The notes under the pieces are model-generated. The model was given only the letters and a program-made list of their open reading frames with translations. It ran no database searches and was not told the origin of the DNA. Source: Cytophagales bacterium (GTDB lineage Bacteria; Bacteroidota; Bacteroidia; Cytophagales; Cyclobacteriaceae). From it: 64,000 nt of DNA. This document shows positions 1 to 10,474 of the stretch, piece by piece. Location of the stretch: the NCBI GenBank assembly GCA_025358885.1, contig JANYHW010000132.1, positions 1 to 64,000 of the forward strand, read 5' to 3'. The position numbers and the translations under genes are program-made. Position 1 is the stretch's first letter; each line of letters opens with the position of its first letter.

Positions 1-708
1 GCTCAGTAGTTTGACTAGCAGTTGATCAGAACAGTGAAAGGGAATGTTCCATTGTCTGGGTCTATCTGTCTTACCAGGAGTGTAGGTCAATGTATTTGAG
101 TCCGATCCCCTCACCATCTTAGCCCGTTGGTCTTGTGATGAATCGGCTACGGTGTAAGTGAAGATATCCGGAAATGCGGTCAACTTCGTGTTCGCCCTTT
201 TCACCGTCGCAATGTTGCCATAAATGGGAAAGGGTGTTCTTTCCACCTGATAGTAATCATTAGAATCATCCCAGGCCCATCCCGGTCCTAAATATTCCGT
301 GTCAAAATTGGCGGAAGAGAAAAATAGTTTTGATGGGTGGGACTTTAAAAAATTATACACACGATTTTCCCGGTGGGTATTCTCATACAAAAAACCAGGG
401 TCACCGGTTCCCCAGAAAATCAAGGAGTCATTTCGCTGCTCATAGCGCAGCGCAGGAACGGAGTCACCCAATACAACGAGGGAAGTATAATATGTAAAGA
501 TCTTCGTATTGGAGGCCGGAGTAAAATACCGGTCACCCTGATGTGTATAGAGAGTTTTTTCTTTTCCCGGATCATACACGACAAACCCAATATGGTCTTT
601 AAAATCTTTCTCTGCCTGGAGAATGGGTGTACTGAAATATCGGCGCGATGAACAACTGCTTAAGGCCCCTAAGCACATCAATAGCCAACACCATCCATTT
701 ACCTTCAT
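1..708 (-). CDS. D-alanyl-D-alanine carboxypeptidase/endopeptidase, peptidase S13 (PBP4/DacB)-like lipoprotein, C-terminus outside window
   Basis: Not in ORF track (runs off the left edge). Minus-strand translation MKVNGWCWLLMCLGALSSCSSRRYFS...DRYFTPASNTKIFTYYTSL...: lipobox plus SxxK motif (PASNTK) typical of S13. Start ATG overlaps the stop of the DinB gene (ATGA). Confidence 0.8.
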   Translation of the reverse strand, partial: MKVNGWCWLLMCLGALSSCSSRRYFSTPILQAEKDFKDHIGFVVYDPGKEKTLYTHQGDRYFTPASNTKIFTYYTSLVVLGDSVPALRYEQRNDSLIFWGTGDPGFLYENTHRENRVYNFLKSHPSKLFFSSANFDTEYLGPGWAWDDSNDYYQVERTPFPIYGNIATVKRANTKLTAFPDIFTYTVADSSQDQRAKMVRGSDSNTLTYTPGKTDRPRQWNIPFHCSDQLLVKLLS

Positions 709-1220
709 CAAGCGCTCAGGTAACGCTCCTGCAATATCTTACCATGGTGTATTTCATGGCCGGCAATAATAAATCCCAGGGCCACGACCGATAGCTCATT
801 CTTGTTGGCTGTGCCCCTTCTGGTCAGCATTTCGGAATTGAAACTTTCAAACAGATCTACTGATGTAGTTCGAAGGTGCTGCATTTCATCGCCGATTTGT
901 TTCAGGCTTCTGCTGGTCGCATTCAATTGTGTGGCGTATTCCTTTTCATCAAAACCAGACAATTCCGTTTTGTCATTTCGGGCGAAGCGTAGGGCCCGAT
1001 ATCCAAAAATCCGTTCCGCATCAATCATGTGACATAACACTTCACGGATGGACCATTTTCCTTCGGCATAACGGAAGTCGCACTTTGCCTCGGGGATCGA
1101 ATGGATCAATTCCATGGTTCTGTAGCCCGAAATGCGCATGGCTTGTAGCACATCGGGTTGTGATACCAGTTTTACATAGGCCTTGTAAAAAGGAGGGATC
1201 GTTTCAAGGTTCAGGAACAT
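708..1220 (-). CDS. DinB family protein
   Basis: 170 aa; RYAEGKWSIREVLCHMIDAERIFGYRALRFARND...GHEIHHGKILQERY pattern of the DinB/YfiT fold. Confidence 0.85.
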   Translation of the reverse strand: MFLNLETIPPFYKAYVKLVSQPDVLQAMRISGYRTMELIHSIPEAKCDFRYAEGKWSIREVLCHMIDAERIFGYRALRFARNDKTELSGFDEKEYATQLNATSRSLKQIGDEMQHLRTTSVDLFESFNSEMLTRRGTANKNELSVVALGFIIAGHEIHHGKILQERYLSA

Positions 1221-1269
1221 GCTTATTTGAATTTTGGAGTCAATTTAACAATTGCCGGAGCAATTCAAA

Positions 1270-3810
1270 TCAATCATGTTGACCAGCGGCTTTGAGTATC
1301 CGTCCCCTCAGGAACTCCTCCACGGGCAAGACCAGCAACGCAATTAACACCTGGATGAAAAAGTCCGCCACGGGTGTGCTCTTGAGTGAAATGTTTGCTG
1401 CCGCAATGGTCTGAATGAACTGGATCAACATGATCACGGTAAGGGCCGAAAGGAACCTGCTCAGGTAACGGTAACGCGTATTGGCGCCCTTCATGCGGAG
1501 TGACAACACCACGAGCGATCCGAAGAAGAAAAACTCAAGCGCGTAAAACCAGGGACGTTTCCAATAAGGTGGGAAGACATTGAAGTCTATGCTTTCCAGT
1601 TCCGTTACCTTTCCAAAGAGATCTTTCGACTGAACCTGCACGTTGTATTTTCCAGGCGGAAGAAATGGAAAATTGATGACGTTATTCAAGGTCGACCATT
1701 GCGACCACTCCCGCTGAAGTCCGCTGACCCAATACCGGTACTCGACCGCCTGTAAGCTAACATATTCCGGTTGTATGAATTCAAATGTCAAGGCGCTTTC
1801 ACTCTCTTCTACCCGTAATTTCTGCCCGGGAGCAAATTTGGATTGCTGTCCACGCACTTCTTTAAGAAAAAGGGGATTGGATAGCGCAGACGCCTCATGG
1901 TCGTCGCTGGAGAATTGATAGAGCTCATTGCCGCCGGTGATCACCCACAGGCTCTTCCCCCATTCCGCTGGTGCCAGGAAGCGAATGTCAGGAAATAATT
2001 TAAGCCATTCTGTTTTGATAGATCCCTGAAGTTTGCGATCCACAGTCCTCCATTTGTTTCCATCGTAAAACCAGAAGTATCCTGCTGAAGCAAAATACTT
2101 CTTCGAGTCCGGAAGGGAATCATACTTGACAAACGTGTTCTTGAAACTTGCGTAGTGATAGAATTCTCCATTCTGTGTGAGGTAGACCTCCTGACCATAG
2201 GCCAATCCCACCGTCTTGTCAACAGAAGTGTGTGGCAAGGGAATGAACTCCGCATCGAGAATTTCACCCTCTTCCACTCCCATCTTCAATGCCCGGTTTC
2301 GCCCGCAAATCCAGATGTTCTGCAGGTTGTCTTCAAAAATGAAATCAGCGCGTGAAGAGAGCGTGTCAGAAAATTCAGTTTGCTGCCATCCTTTGTTGGA
2401 AGGGCGGAAGGATTTTATTTTATCCGTATAGGTGCTCAACAGCAGTTGTTGCAAATTCTTTGAAAAGAAAATGTTACGCACTGGCTCCCGGTCAACGGAT
2501 AGGGCCGTCAATCCATCAACTTCAAAAACTCCCCCCACACCACCGCACATCAGTTTGTTCTCAACCACCACCAGTTGATCCACTTTGCCTGAAATTCCCT
2601 GTACACGCTTGTATACAAACTCAACTTCCTTCAGCACGCGGACCGTCTTCTTCAATTTGGGATTTAGTCTCTTCTGGTTATTTCGTTGTTCCCGGTTGCC
2701 GTACACGGGGGCTTCAACCTCTTCAAATATTTCCTGCCGTTCCAGAAGAAACAGGCCAAGGGTGGTGCCAACGTACACCTGGTTTGCTACCGTTTGTACG
2801 CACAATAAATTTCCATCAAGTCCCTGGTAGTGGTTAAATGTTCTGAAGGGTAGAAATGGTGCAACCCGGGTAAAGCCGTAGTCGTGTGCTACCCACACGC
2901 CATGATGTCGGTCCGTAAGTAAGGAATACACCTGGTTATCGGGGAGACCCGCATAATAATTTGAAATCTCCAGGGTTTCGCCCGTCTCGACGTCTGCAAA
3001 CACGATTCCGCCACGAAGGGTGCCGATGGCAATCATCTTGTCCGTTACCCAAGTGCCATTGGCCGCTACGTTAGCCGAAAGGTAAAGGGAATCAGTCGGG
3101 AAAAACGGGATCAAGGTTTGTCCCTCTTTTCCAAGAAAGAACCGGTTGTCTTGCGTAGCGATCAGGTCCACCTTTCCATTGGGTGATCGTTCGCTGAAAA
3201 CAAGTTGGGCAGTTTGTATTTGTGGAAACTCAGCGGGCTTAAGGGTCTCTCCTTCGATTTTCTTCAGACCATCTTTTCCTGTATTCAAATAAAGGTGAGG
3301 GCCAATCTGGAAGAGTCCTGTAAAGTGACCCTGCTCGGCGGTAGCGGTGAAAAGTACCTTTGGTTTCGATGATCCTGAATCCAGCTTGATAAGATGCATG
3401 TCATTGACAAAGTATACTGCATTGCCCATCGCATTTGCGGTAAGCATGTTCTTGCCCTCTTCCAGTGAGTCAGAGAGTGATATATAGCTCAATTGGTTTT
3501 TTTCATTCAAACCAATTTTGCCAAAACCCGACGATCCTGCGGCAAAGACATCACCTTGACTGGTCACAGCCAGTGAGTAGACTGCTCCTTTGATGGGCAC
3601 CATGTCCCAGGTACGCCCGTCAAATTGAAGCACGCCAGACCGGTTAGCAAAATAGAGAATGCCATGGTTGTCCTGCTGGATGTCGAAACTCCGGTAGCTG
3701 ATGTTATCATTACCCGGCTTGTAATGGGACAGGAAATAGTGGCCCGGTTGGGCCAGCAAGAATTGAAATACTAAGCCAACGAAGATGAAGGTGAGAGAAA
3801 TCTTTTTCAT
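1270..3810 (-). CDS. Two-component-regulator-type beta-propeller protein with Y_Y_Y domain and C-terminal transmembrane segments, no kinase domain
   Basis: 846 aa; signal peptide, Reg_prop-like repeats, Y_Y_Y-like region (GLQREWSQWSTLNNVINFPFLPPGKYNVQVQSKD), then hydrophobic segments to the end. Confidence 0.7.
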   Translation of the reverse strand: MKKISLTFIFVGLVFQFLLAQPGHYFLSHYKPGNDNISYRSFDIQQDNHGILYFANRSGVLQFDGRTWDMVPIKGAVYSLAVTSQGDVFAAGSSGFGKIGLNEKNQLSYISLSDSLEEGKNMLTANAMGNAVYFVNDMHLIKLDSGSSKPKVLFTATAEQGHFTGLFQIGPHLYLNTGKDGLKKIEGETLKPAEFPQIQTAQLVFSERSPNGKVDLIATQDNRFFLGKEGQTLIPFFPTDSLYLSANVAANGTWVTDKMIAIGTLRGGIVFADVETGETLEISNYYAGLPDNQVYSLLTDRHHGVWVAHDYGFTRVAPFLPFRTFNHYQGLDGNLLCVQTVANQVYVGTTLGLFLLERQEIFEEVEAPVYGNREQRNNQKRLNPKLKKTVRVLKEVEFVYKRVQGISGKVDQLVVVENKLMCGGVGGVFEVDGLTALSVDREPVRNIFFSKNLQQLLLSTYTDKIKSFRPSNKGWQQTEFSDTLSSRADFIFEDNLQNIWICGRNRALKMGVEEGEILDAEFIPLPHTSVDKTVGLAYGQEVYLTQNGEFYHYASFKNTFVKYDSLPDSKKYFASAGYFWFYDGNKWRTVDRKLQGSIKTEWLKLFPDIRFLAPAEWGKSLWVITGGNELYQFSSDDHEASALSNPLFLKEVRGQQSKFAPGQKLRVEESESALTFEFIQPEYVSLQAVEYRYWVSGLQREWSQWSTLNNVINFPFLPPGKYNVQVQSKDLFGKVTELESIDFNVFPPYWKRPWFYALEFFFFGSLVVLSLRMKGANTRYRYLSRFLSALTVIMLIQFIQTIAAANISLKSTPVADFFIQVLIALLVLPVEEFLRGRILKAAGQHD

Positions 3811-3829
3811 TTCGCAAGAGACATAACAC

Positions 3830-3837
3830 CAAAGATA
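3830..3837 (-). promoter_or_regulatory. Bacteroidetes -7 box TATCTTTG upstream of the propeller gene
   Basis: Minus strand TATCTTTG 20 nt upstream of the start codon; no clear -33. Confidence 0.35.
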
Positions 3838-3908
3838 GAAAGATCATCTGAACAGAGTAATCGGGCTGTCCTTTGATCTTTTTGAAGAAATAGACAGTTG
3901 TTGCCGGC

Positions 3909-5999
3909 TTAGCTGATCTTGCTCCAGTTTACTGCTGTCTTTTTCAAGGATGCAAGATGTGTTTTAATGGGGTGGTGCTCTGGCTTTTTCAGTTCAGGAT
4001 CTTTTTCCAGTATGTCAACCGCCACTTCCCGCGCCTGAATAAGAATTTTACCGTCTTTTCCCAGGTCAGCGATCATTAAATCCAATAGCCCACTTTGTTG
4101 AGTACCCATGAGATCACCGGGGCCACGAAGTTTCAGGTCCACATCTGCAATTTCAAAACCATTGTTTGTACGAACCATCGTTTCCATGCGCAACTTCGCT
4201 TCGGAACTTAATTTGAAGCTGGTAAGCAGAATGCAATAGGACTGCTCTGCGCCTCGCCCCACGCGTCCACGCAATTGATGGAGTTGTGAGAGTCCGAACC
4301 GTTCTGCACTTTCAATAACCATCACGGAGGCATTGGGTACATCCATACCGACCTCGATCACGGTAGTCGCGACCATAATCTTGGTTTCACCTTTTACGAA
4401 GCGTGCCATCTCGAACTCTTTGGCCTCGGGTTTCATTTGTCCGTGGAGAATACTTATGGCATAATCAGGAAAGGCACGAGCAATGCTTTCGTAACCATCC
4501 ATGAGGTGTTTTAGATCGAGCTTCTCCGATTCCTCAATGAGTGGATAGACCAAATACACCTGCCTGCCTTCTTCTATTTGTGATTTAAGAAATGCATTCA
4601 CCTGCAGGCGATGAGAATCATATTGATGCGTTGTGCGTATGGGTTTGCGGCCTTTCGGCAATTCATCAATGGTCGAAATTTCGAGGTCGCCATACAAAGT
4701 CATGGCCAAGGTGCGTGGAATGGGAGTTGCTGTCATTACCATCACATGTGGATATACTGTGCTGTTCTTCTGCCAAAGTTTTGAACGTTGCGCCACTCCG
4801 AACCGGTGTTGTTCGTCTATGATGGCAAGTCCAAGGTGTTGGAATTTTACTTCTTCCTCAAGCAGGGCGTGGGTGCCAATCAGAATTTTTAAAGGGCCGC
4901 CCTGGAGACCTGCGTGCAGGATTTTCCTTTCAGCTTTCTTTGTTGAGCCCGTCAACAATCCAATGGATAGTTCCATGGCATCGGCATACTTCTTTAACCC
5001 CGCATAGTGTTGCTGAGCAAGAATTTCGGTAGGGGCCATCAAAGCTGCCTGTGCACCCCCACTGATGACGAGCAAAATGCAGATGAACGCAACAATGGTC
5101 TTACCGCTGCCCACATCACCCTGTAACAGGCGATTCATCTGATGTCCCGTTTTCATATCATGATAGATCTCGCGTATGACTTTCTTTTGAGCATCTGTAA
5201 GCGAAAAAGGCAAATGGTCATTGTAAAACTTTGTGAGAAGTGAGGTGTCTCCAAATACTTCTCCCTTGTATTTTTCGTATCGAACAAGTTTTAGTTTCAA
5301 CAGCCGCAATTGAAGGTAAAAAAGCTCTTCAAATTTCAACCGCTTTTGTGCCTCGGCCAGTTTTTCAAAATTGTCCGGGAAATGAATATGGATAACAGCT
5401 TCTTTCTTATGGATAAATCCGAATTTTTTCAACACATAGTCGGGAAGGGTCTCATGAATGTGTGACGGTGCAATCTTCATGAGCTCATGGAGCAGTTGTG
5501 AGAGAACCTTGTTGTCAATCCTTTTTTTGCGAAGCTTCTCGCTCAAGGGGTAGACTGGCTGAAGATGACCTGCCTTTTCCTGCCTCGCGGTCAACGGTTC
5601 GATCTCCGGGTGGGCGATAGAAAAGACTCGGCCATACCGGGTAGGCTTCCCGAATACCACATAGTCCATACCCGGCTTGATCTTTTGCAACACCCACGGA
5701 ATGCCCTGAAACCATACCAACTCGAGTATTCCGTTTCCATCTGTAAATTTTCCTGTCAGGCGTTTTTTAAAGCCAGTGCCAGCCATTTCAAAAGAGGAGA
5801 TTTTTCCCTGCAACTGGACGAAGGGCATGTCTTCAGTCACTTCCTTAACAGAATAAAACTTTGTGCGGTCTTCATATCGGAAAGGGAAATGCTGAATCAG
5901 GTCACCAAAGGTGAATACCTTCAATTCCTTATGAAGGAGTGTCGCTCGCTGGGGGCCTACCCCTTTTAGAAATTCGATAGAGGTGTCGAAGAAGGACAC
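3909..5999 (-). CDS. recG: ATP-dependent DNA helicase RecG
   Basis: 696 aa; GDVGSGKT, DEQHRFGV, MTATPIPRTLA, QLRGRVGRG motifs. Confidence 0.97.
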   Translation of the reverse strand: MSFFDTSIEFLKGVGPQRATLLHKELKVFTFGDLIQHFPFRYEDRTKFYSVKEVTEDMPFVQLQGKISSFEMAGTGFKKRLTGKFTDGNGILELVWFQGIPWVLQKIKPGMDYVVFGKPTRYGRVFSIAHPEIEPLTARQEKAGHLQPVYPLSEKLRKKRIDNKVLSQLLHELMKIAPSHIHETLPDYVLKKFGFIHKKEAVIHIHFPDNFEKLAEAQKRLKFEELFYLQLRLLKLKLVRYEKYKGEVFGDTSLLTKFYNDHLPFSLTDAQKKVIREIYHDMKTGHQMNRLLQGDVGSGKTIVAFICILLVISGGAQAALMAPTEILAQQHYAGLKKYADAMELSIGLLTGSTKKAERKILHAGLQGGPLKILIGTHALLEEEVKFQHLGLAIIDEQHRFGVAQRSKLWQKNSTVYPHVMVMTATPIPRTLAMTLYGDLEISTIDELPKGRKPIRTTHQYDSHRLQVNAFLKSQIEEGRQVYLVYPLIEESEKLDLKHLMDGYESIARAFPDYAISILHGQMKPEAKEFEMARFVKGETKIMVATTVIEVGMDVPNASVMVIESAERFGLSQLHQLRGRVGRGAEQSYCILLTSFKLSSEAKLRMETMVRTNNGFEIADVDLKLRGPGDLMGTQQSGLLDLMIADLGKDGKILIQAREVAVDILEKDPELKKPEHHPIKTHLASLKKTAVNWSKIS

Positions 6000-6007
6000 G
6001 TGTTAAG

Positions 6008-6399
6008 GTGTTGAGGTGCGGAGGTGTTGGAGTTTTCCGGCTTAATTTAACGATTCGGCCTCAACAGGAAGAAAGTATCTAAGTATGCGATCAACTTATC
6101 ACGATTTAAATCCTTCTTCTGGACTTCATTTTGATCACCTTACCCCTCCATTCCCTATCATCCAAAAAAGGCCCAAAGGACACCCAAGGCTAGAAACATC
6201 AAAACAGCACCGGCAAACCAGTAAAATCCCGCGCCCACCCCAACGGTACTATCATACGGCATACTCAACCTCTACTTGCTTGGATTCAAGTTTTGCATTT
6301 GAAATATGATGCTTAGTTTCACCAGCATTTATAACAAAATTAAACGATCAAAAAAATTCAGGTTCCCAGCGTAACATCAACACCTCCGCACCTCAACAC
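6008..6399. repeat. Pair of perfect 22-bp inverted repeats (6008-6029 and 6378-6399) bounding the recG-gldD spacer
   Basis: GTGTTGAGGTGCGGAGGTGTTG at 6008-6029 is the exact reverse complement of CAACACCTCCGCACCTCAACAC at 6378-6399. Confidence 0.85.
6158..6262 (-). CDS. Candidate 34-aa single-pass membrane protein
   Basis: Minus-strand ORF MPYDSTVGVGAGFYWFAGAVLMFLALGVLWAFFG*; below ORF-track cutoff; a TAATTTTG -7-like box lies upstream. Confidence 0.4.
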   Translation of the reverse strand: MPYDSTVGVGAGFYWFAGAVLMFLALGVLWAFFG

Positions 6400-6400
6400 A

Positions 6401-6973
6401 TTACCTCCACTTCAGCGTATTAATCAAATGCATCACGTCCTTTTTCACATACTCAATGGCTGGCTGCAACGAGTCATTCTGGACTTTCACGTTGAAATAG
6501 AGTGCACCGCGGACAAAGTGCTGCACAGAGTCGGTCATGGTGAATTGAAACTGGCTCGGCACTTCACCTTCTAGTTCGGCTATAACCGCGGTTTTGCCAT
6601 CGGGTGTCTTCACGATCGTCTCATCGATAGAATATGCCTTGATTTGATGCTTGGCGGTAAGCACGTAGGCATCCTGTAAATACTCTTTCAGCAGTTTGGC
6701 ACTCCCCTTGACTTTTTTGTACGTGACATGAATAGTCGCATTCAATTCCGGGTAGTAGATTTCAACCCAATGGCGGTCACTCACCCATGAAGTATCTTTT
6801 TGAAATCGAGCATGTGTGGAGTATTCAAATTGGTACGGGAGTGTGTCCGGCGAAACCCGGTATGCAGCTTCCGGAAGAATCAATCGGTTATACCCTTTAG
6901 GTTTGGGTTGGTAATCCCGGGTGCAGGCGATCAACAACGCCACCAGGAAAGCAATGAATATTTTGCCTGACAT
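6401..6973 (-). CDS. gldD: Gliding motility lipoprotein GldD
   Basis: [39 protein letters not shown]...[11 protein letters not shown]; directly downstream of gldE. Start placed at internal Met (lipoprotein signal) rather than 7006. Confidence 0.9.
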   Translation of the reverse strand: MSGKIFIAFLVALLIACTRDYQPKPKGYNRLILPEAAYRVSPDTLPYQFEYSTHARFQKDTSWVSDRHWVEIYYPELNATIHVTYKKVKGSAKLLKEYLQDAYVLTAKHQIKAYSIDETIVKTPDGKTAVIAELEGEVPSQFQFTMTDSVQHFVRGALYFNVKVQNDSLQPAIEYVKKDVMHLINTLKWR

Positions 6974-6977
6974 AGGA

Positions 6978-8312
6978 TTACTCTTCGCCAGTTTCGGCGT
7001 CTGCAATAGTCGCCCGTATGCGCTTTATTCTTTTTTGGTCGACAGAAACGATGGTAAAAATAAAACGCTCGTACGTAATCTTGTCACCCGCATTGGGCAT
7101 AGAACTGTGAAGTTCCAGCATGAGTCCGCCCAATGATTCACTTTCTCCTTTCACCTCGTCGAAATACTGAGGATCCAGTTCAAGAGCCTTGCAGAAGTCG
7201 TGGAGTGAAATCTTTCCCTCAAATACATAGGTGCGGTCATCCATCTTCTGGAATGGAATGGCCACTTCGTCAAATTCGTCATTGATCTCTCCTATGATTT
7301 CTTCAATCAGGTCCTCCAGGGTGACCAGACCGCTGGTACCCCCATACTCATCGGCTACGATGGCCATATGAACGTGCTTGCCCTGAAAATCTTTCAAAAG
7401 GGAGTCCAACTTTTTCGTTTCCGGCACGAAGAACCCTGGCCTTAATAGCTTCTGCCAAAGAAATGTTTCTCCTTCACCCAGGTAGGGCAACAGGTCCTTG
7501 GTATAGAGAATACCCTGAATGTGGTCGATGGTTTCGCGATAAACCGGAATGCGGGAGAATCCAGACTTGTTCACAGCGTCCAGTATTTCCTTGAAATTCA
7601 GGTCAACTTCCACTGCCGATATTTCAAGCCGCGAACGCATTACCTGCTTCACGGCAAGCGTACCGAAATTCACAATCCCCTTGAGAATCTCTTTCTCATC
7701 CTCAGAGGTTTCAGCATTGTCGGTCGTCAATTCCAGGGCATGGTGCAGTTCTTCCACGGTAGTGGAGTACCCTTTCTTTTTTATCCGGCGTTCGATCAGT
7801 CCGCTCATCCCTAAAAGCAACGTGGATACAGGCCAGCAGATTTTTTCCAGCACTTTCCATGCCCCACCCATCATTCGGGCAATGAAAATGTTCCGCTGTG
7901 TTGCATATACTTTGGGAATAATTTCACCGAAGAAGGTAATGGCAAAAGTGGTGGCAAATGTTACTATACCCACGATCGTTTCGGTAGGGCTGTGGGTATT
8001 GGCCATCTCCCACATGAGGAAGGTGGAGATGGTGACTACTCCCACATTAACAAAATTGTTCATCACCAGAATAGTCGCCAGCAACAGCCTTGGGCGTTTC
8101 AACAAATCAACGATATTGAGTTCGCGGGGATCATCTGAGTTGCGGCAGCGGTCCAGATCGTCTATCCTGAGGGAAAAAAATGCAACTTCCGATGCCGAGA
8201 TCAATGCCGACATAAAGAGTAATACCGCAATAGCAAGGAAACTGAAAACGTAGAATGGACTTACTTCCATCAACAGGATGTTCGACAGAAAAATACTAGG
8301 AGGTTCGTCCAC
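6978..8312 (-). CDS. gldE: Gliding motility-associated protein GldE (DUF21/CBS/CorC-HlyC family)
   Basis: 444 aa; DUF21 TM region, CBS pair, C-terminal transporter-associated domain; conserved gldD-gldE-ssb-mutY order. Confidence 0.88.
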   Translation of the reverse strand: MDEPPSIFLSNILLMEVSPFYVFSFLAIAVLLFMSALISASEVAFFSLRIDDLDRCRNSDDPRELNIVDLLKRPRLLLATILVMNNFVNVGVVTISTFLMWEMANTHSPTETIVGIVTFATTFAITFFGEIIPKVYATQRNIFIARMMGGAWKVLEKICWPVSTLLLGMSGLIERRIKKKGYSTTVEELHHALELTTDNAETSEDEKEILKGIVNFGTLAVKQVMRSRLEISAVEVDLNFKEILDAVNKSGFSRIPVYRETIDHIQGILYTKDLLPYLGEGETFLWQKLLRPGFFVPETKKLDSLLKDFQGKHVHMAIVADEYGGTSGLVTLEDLIEEIIGEINDEFDEVAIPFQKMDDRTYVFEGKISLHDFCKALELDPQYFDEVKGESESLGGLMLELHSSMPNAGDKITYERFIFTIVSVDQKRIKRIRATIADAETGEE

Positions 8313-8348
8313 AAATTAAGGGATTCAAGGTTTTACTTATTGGATGAA

Positions 8349-8801
8349 TCAAAACGGCAGGTCGTCAGTACTGGCATCAGCACTGGACTTGCCTCCACCT
8401 ATATCATCATTGGCTTGATGTTGGGGCGGAGCCGAAGGGCGATACTCAGGATTTCCTCCACTTCCTTCTCGTTTGGTGCTGAGCATTGTCATGTTATCTC
8501 CCACAACTTCCGTGGTGTACCGTGTAACGCCTTCCTTTTCCCATGATCGTGTACGAAGCTTTCCTTCAATGTATATCATATCTCCCTTGTGGAGGTACTT
8601 GGCAGCGATCTCGGCAAGCCCACGCCATAAAACGATGTTATGCCACTCCGTTACCTCTTTCTTGTCACCGGTGGTCTTGTCTTTATAGGTTTCCGAGGTT
8701 GCGATTGTAAAATTTGCTACGGTTGCCCCATTTTCAAGGTTGCGCACCTCCGGGTCCTTGCCCAGTCTTCCTACTAAAATGACTTTATTCACACCTGACA
8801 T
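8349..8801 (-). CDS. ssb: Single-stranded DNA-binding protein
   Basis: [20 protein letters not shown]...; acidic C-terminal tip DDLPF. Confidence 0.97.
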   Translation of the reverse strand: MSGVNKVILVGRLGKDPEVRNLENGATVANFTIATSETYKDKTTGDKKEVTEWHNIVLWRGLAEIAAKYLHKGDMIYIEGKLRTRSWEKEGVTRYTTEVVGDNMTMLSTKREGSGGNPEYRPSAPPQHQANDDIGGGKSSADASTDDLPF

Positions 8802-8917
8802 ATGCTTTGATTTATGTTGATTATCTGATTTGCAGTCCTCCTCATCGGAGCCAGCCCGTCATTTCGCAGAAGGCCGTGGACCTTGCCACCGATAGCTATC
8901 GCGGCGAAGGCGGGGAG

Positions 8918-8925
8918 CAAAAATA
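8918..8925 (-). promoter_or_regulatory. -7 box TATTTTTG, possible ssb promoter
   Basis: Minus-strand TATTTTTG about 117 nt upstream of ssb; no clear -33. Confidence 0.3.
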
Positions 8926-8942
8926 CCAAATCTCCACGACAC

Positions 8943-10016
8943 CTATAAAATGCTCCTGTCTCCGAGATACCGGGTTATCAGTCTCGGTTTGGGCAATTCC
9001 TCTATCTGCCTTGCTGTATACCATCCACCATCCTGAAGAAAATAGGATGACAATTTTTTTCCGACAGTTCCATTGAGCTCAATGAACCGGGCATGAATGA
9101 CCTGGTGTGTCAGGATGTGTTTGTATTCAGATGAACTTACGATCCCTACGCTTGCTGGCGGCTGAACACTAATCACCTGAAATAATTTCTCCAGCGCCCT
9201 CCTCCCGGATAAATTTCTTTTTTCTTCCAGAAGGGGCAAGTCAAACAATCCTCTCCATATGTCTTGTTGATTCCGCTGAGTCATTAGAATTTTTTTTCCT
9301 CTACGCAAGATGAAATAGTAGAAATGTCTCAGCTTGACCGCTTTTTTCTTTTGCTTTACGGGAAGAAGATTCTGTGCCTCATGCTGAAAAGCAAAACAGT
9401 TCTTTTTGAAAACACAATCGGTGCAATTCGGATTCCTTGCGGTGCAATACATTGCCCCAAACTCCATCATGGCCTGGTTATGGTGGGCCGGTTGATGATG
9501 TGAAATGAGTTGGTTGGCCAAATCGGTGAAAAACTTCTTCCCTTCGGCCGAACCAATGTCTTTTTCTATCCCAAAAATTCTTGCCAGCACCCTGAATACG
9601 TTGCCATCAACAACGGCAACTTTCTGATCAAATGCGAACGAAGCAATCGCCGCCGCGGTATAGTCGCCAATGCCAGGAAGGCTCTTCAATTCTCTCCAGG
9701 TTCGGGGAAATTTCCCGCCAAAAACCGTTGTCACCTTTTGTGCACATAAATGAAGGTTGCGGGCCCTGGAATAATAGCCAAGACCTTGCCATAGCCGGAG
9801 GACTTCCCGTTCGGGAGCCTCTGCCAATGACTGAACATGGGGATACTTTTGAATAAATCTTTTGTAGTATGGAAGGCCCTGGGTGACCCTCGTTTGCTGC
9901 AAAATAATTTCCGAAAGCCAGATTTTATATGGGTCCTGCGTGTTTCGCCATGGAAGGTCACGATGGGACCCTGCATACCACTCAACGATTTTTTTAGAGA
10001 AATATGCCTTGTTCAT
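8943..10016 (-). CDS. mutY: A/G-specific adenine glycosylase
   Basis: HhH-GPD LPGIGDYTAAAIASFAF...VDGNVFRVLAR; 4Fe-4S cysteines CTARNPNCTDCVFKKNC. Confidence 0.96.
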   Translation of the reverse strand: MNKAYFSKKIVEWYAGSHRDLPWRNTQDPYKIWLSEIILQQTRVTQGLPYYKRFIQKYPHVQSLAEAPEREVLRLWQGLGYYSRARNLHLCAQKVTTVFGGKFPRTWRELKSLPGIGDYTAAAIASFAFDQKVAVVDGNVFRVLARIFGIEKDIGSAEGKKFFTDLANQLISHHQPAHHNQAMMEFGAMYCTARNPNCTDCVFKKNCFAFQHEAQNLLPVKQKKKAVKLRHFYYFILRRGKKILMTQRNQQDIWRGLFDLPLLEEKRNLSGRRALEKLFQVISVQPPASVGIVSSSEYKHILTHQVIHARFIELNGTVGKKLSSYFLQDGGWYTARQIEELPKPRLITRYLGDRSIL

Positions 10017-10069
10017 TTCCTTGATAATCAGAATTTTCGAATATTGTTTTTAATTCAGGCCTGGCAAAT

Positions 10070-10077
10070 TAATTTTG
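10070..10077 (+). promoter_or_regulatory. -7 box TAATTTTG upstream of HU gene
   Basis: Matches TAnnTTTG, 36 nt before the GTG start. Confidence 0.35.
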
Positions 10078-10113
10078 CCCTCCCTTTAACCAAAGTTATA
10101 ACACCCCAGCACC

Positions 10114-10419
10114 GTGACGAAAGCAGACGTTATTAATCAAATCGCAGAGAAAACCGGCATCGACAAAGCAGATGTCACCGCCTCTGTAGAGGCCTTCTTT
10201 TCCATTGTTAAAAACTCCATGTCCGGAGGACATAACATTTATGTCCGCGGCTTTGGAAGTTTCATCAACAAAAAACGGAAGAAGAAAATTGCCCGCAATA
10301 TTTCACGCAACACAGCTATCGTTATTGAAGAGCACTATATTCCCAGTTTCAAGCCAGCCAAAGTCTTTATCAACAAGATTAAGAGCAGCGACAAGGTAAA
10401 GCAACTTGCAGAAAAGTAA
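10114..10419 (+). CDS. HU/IHF family DNA-binding protein
   Basis: 101 aa; IAEKTGIDKADV...GGHNIYVRGFGSF; GTG start. Confidence 0.93.
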   Translation: MTKADVINQIAEKTGIDKADVTASVEAFFSIVKNSMSGGHNIYVRGFGSFINKKRKKKIARNISRNTAIVIEEHYIPSFKPAKVFINKIKSSDKVKQLAEK

Positions 10420-10474
10420 AGGGTATCGGCCATCGGCATTTGGCGTTTGACTCCAATGACTGAAGCCATCCCTC

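Noticed and set aside
6085-6309. Plus ORF of 74 aa in the recG-gldD spacer
   Set aside because: No domain-like sequence and antisense to the better small membrane ORF; low-complexity composition.
7521-8253. Plus ORFs inside gldE
   Set aside because: Antisense to gldE, no recognisable family.
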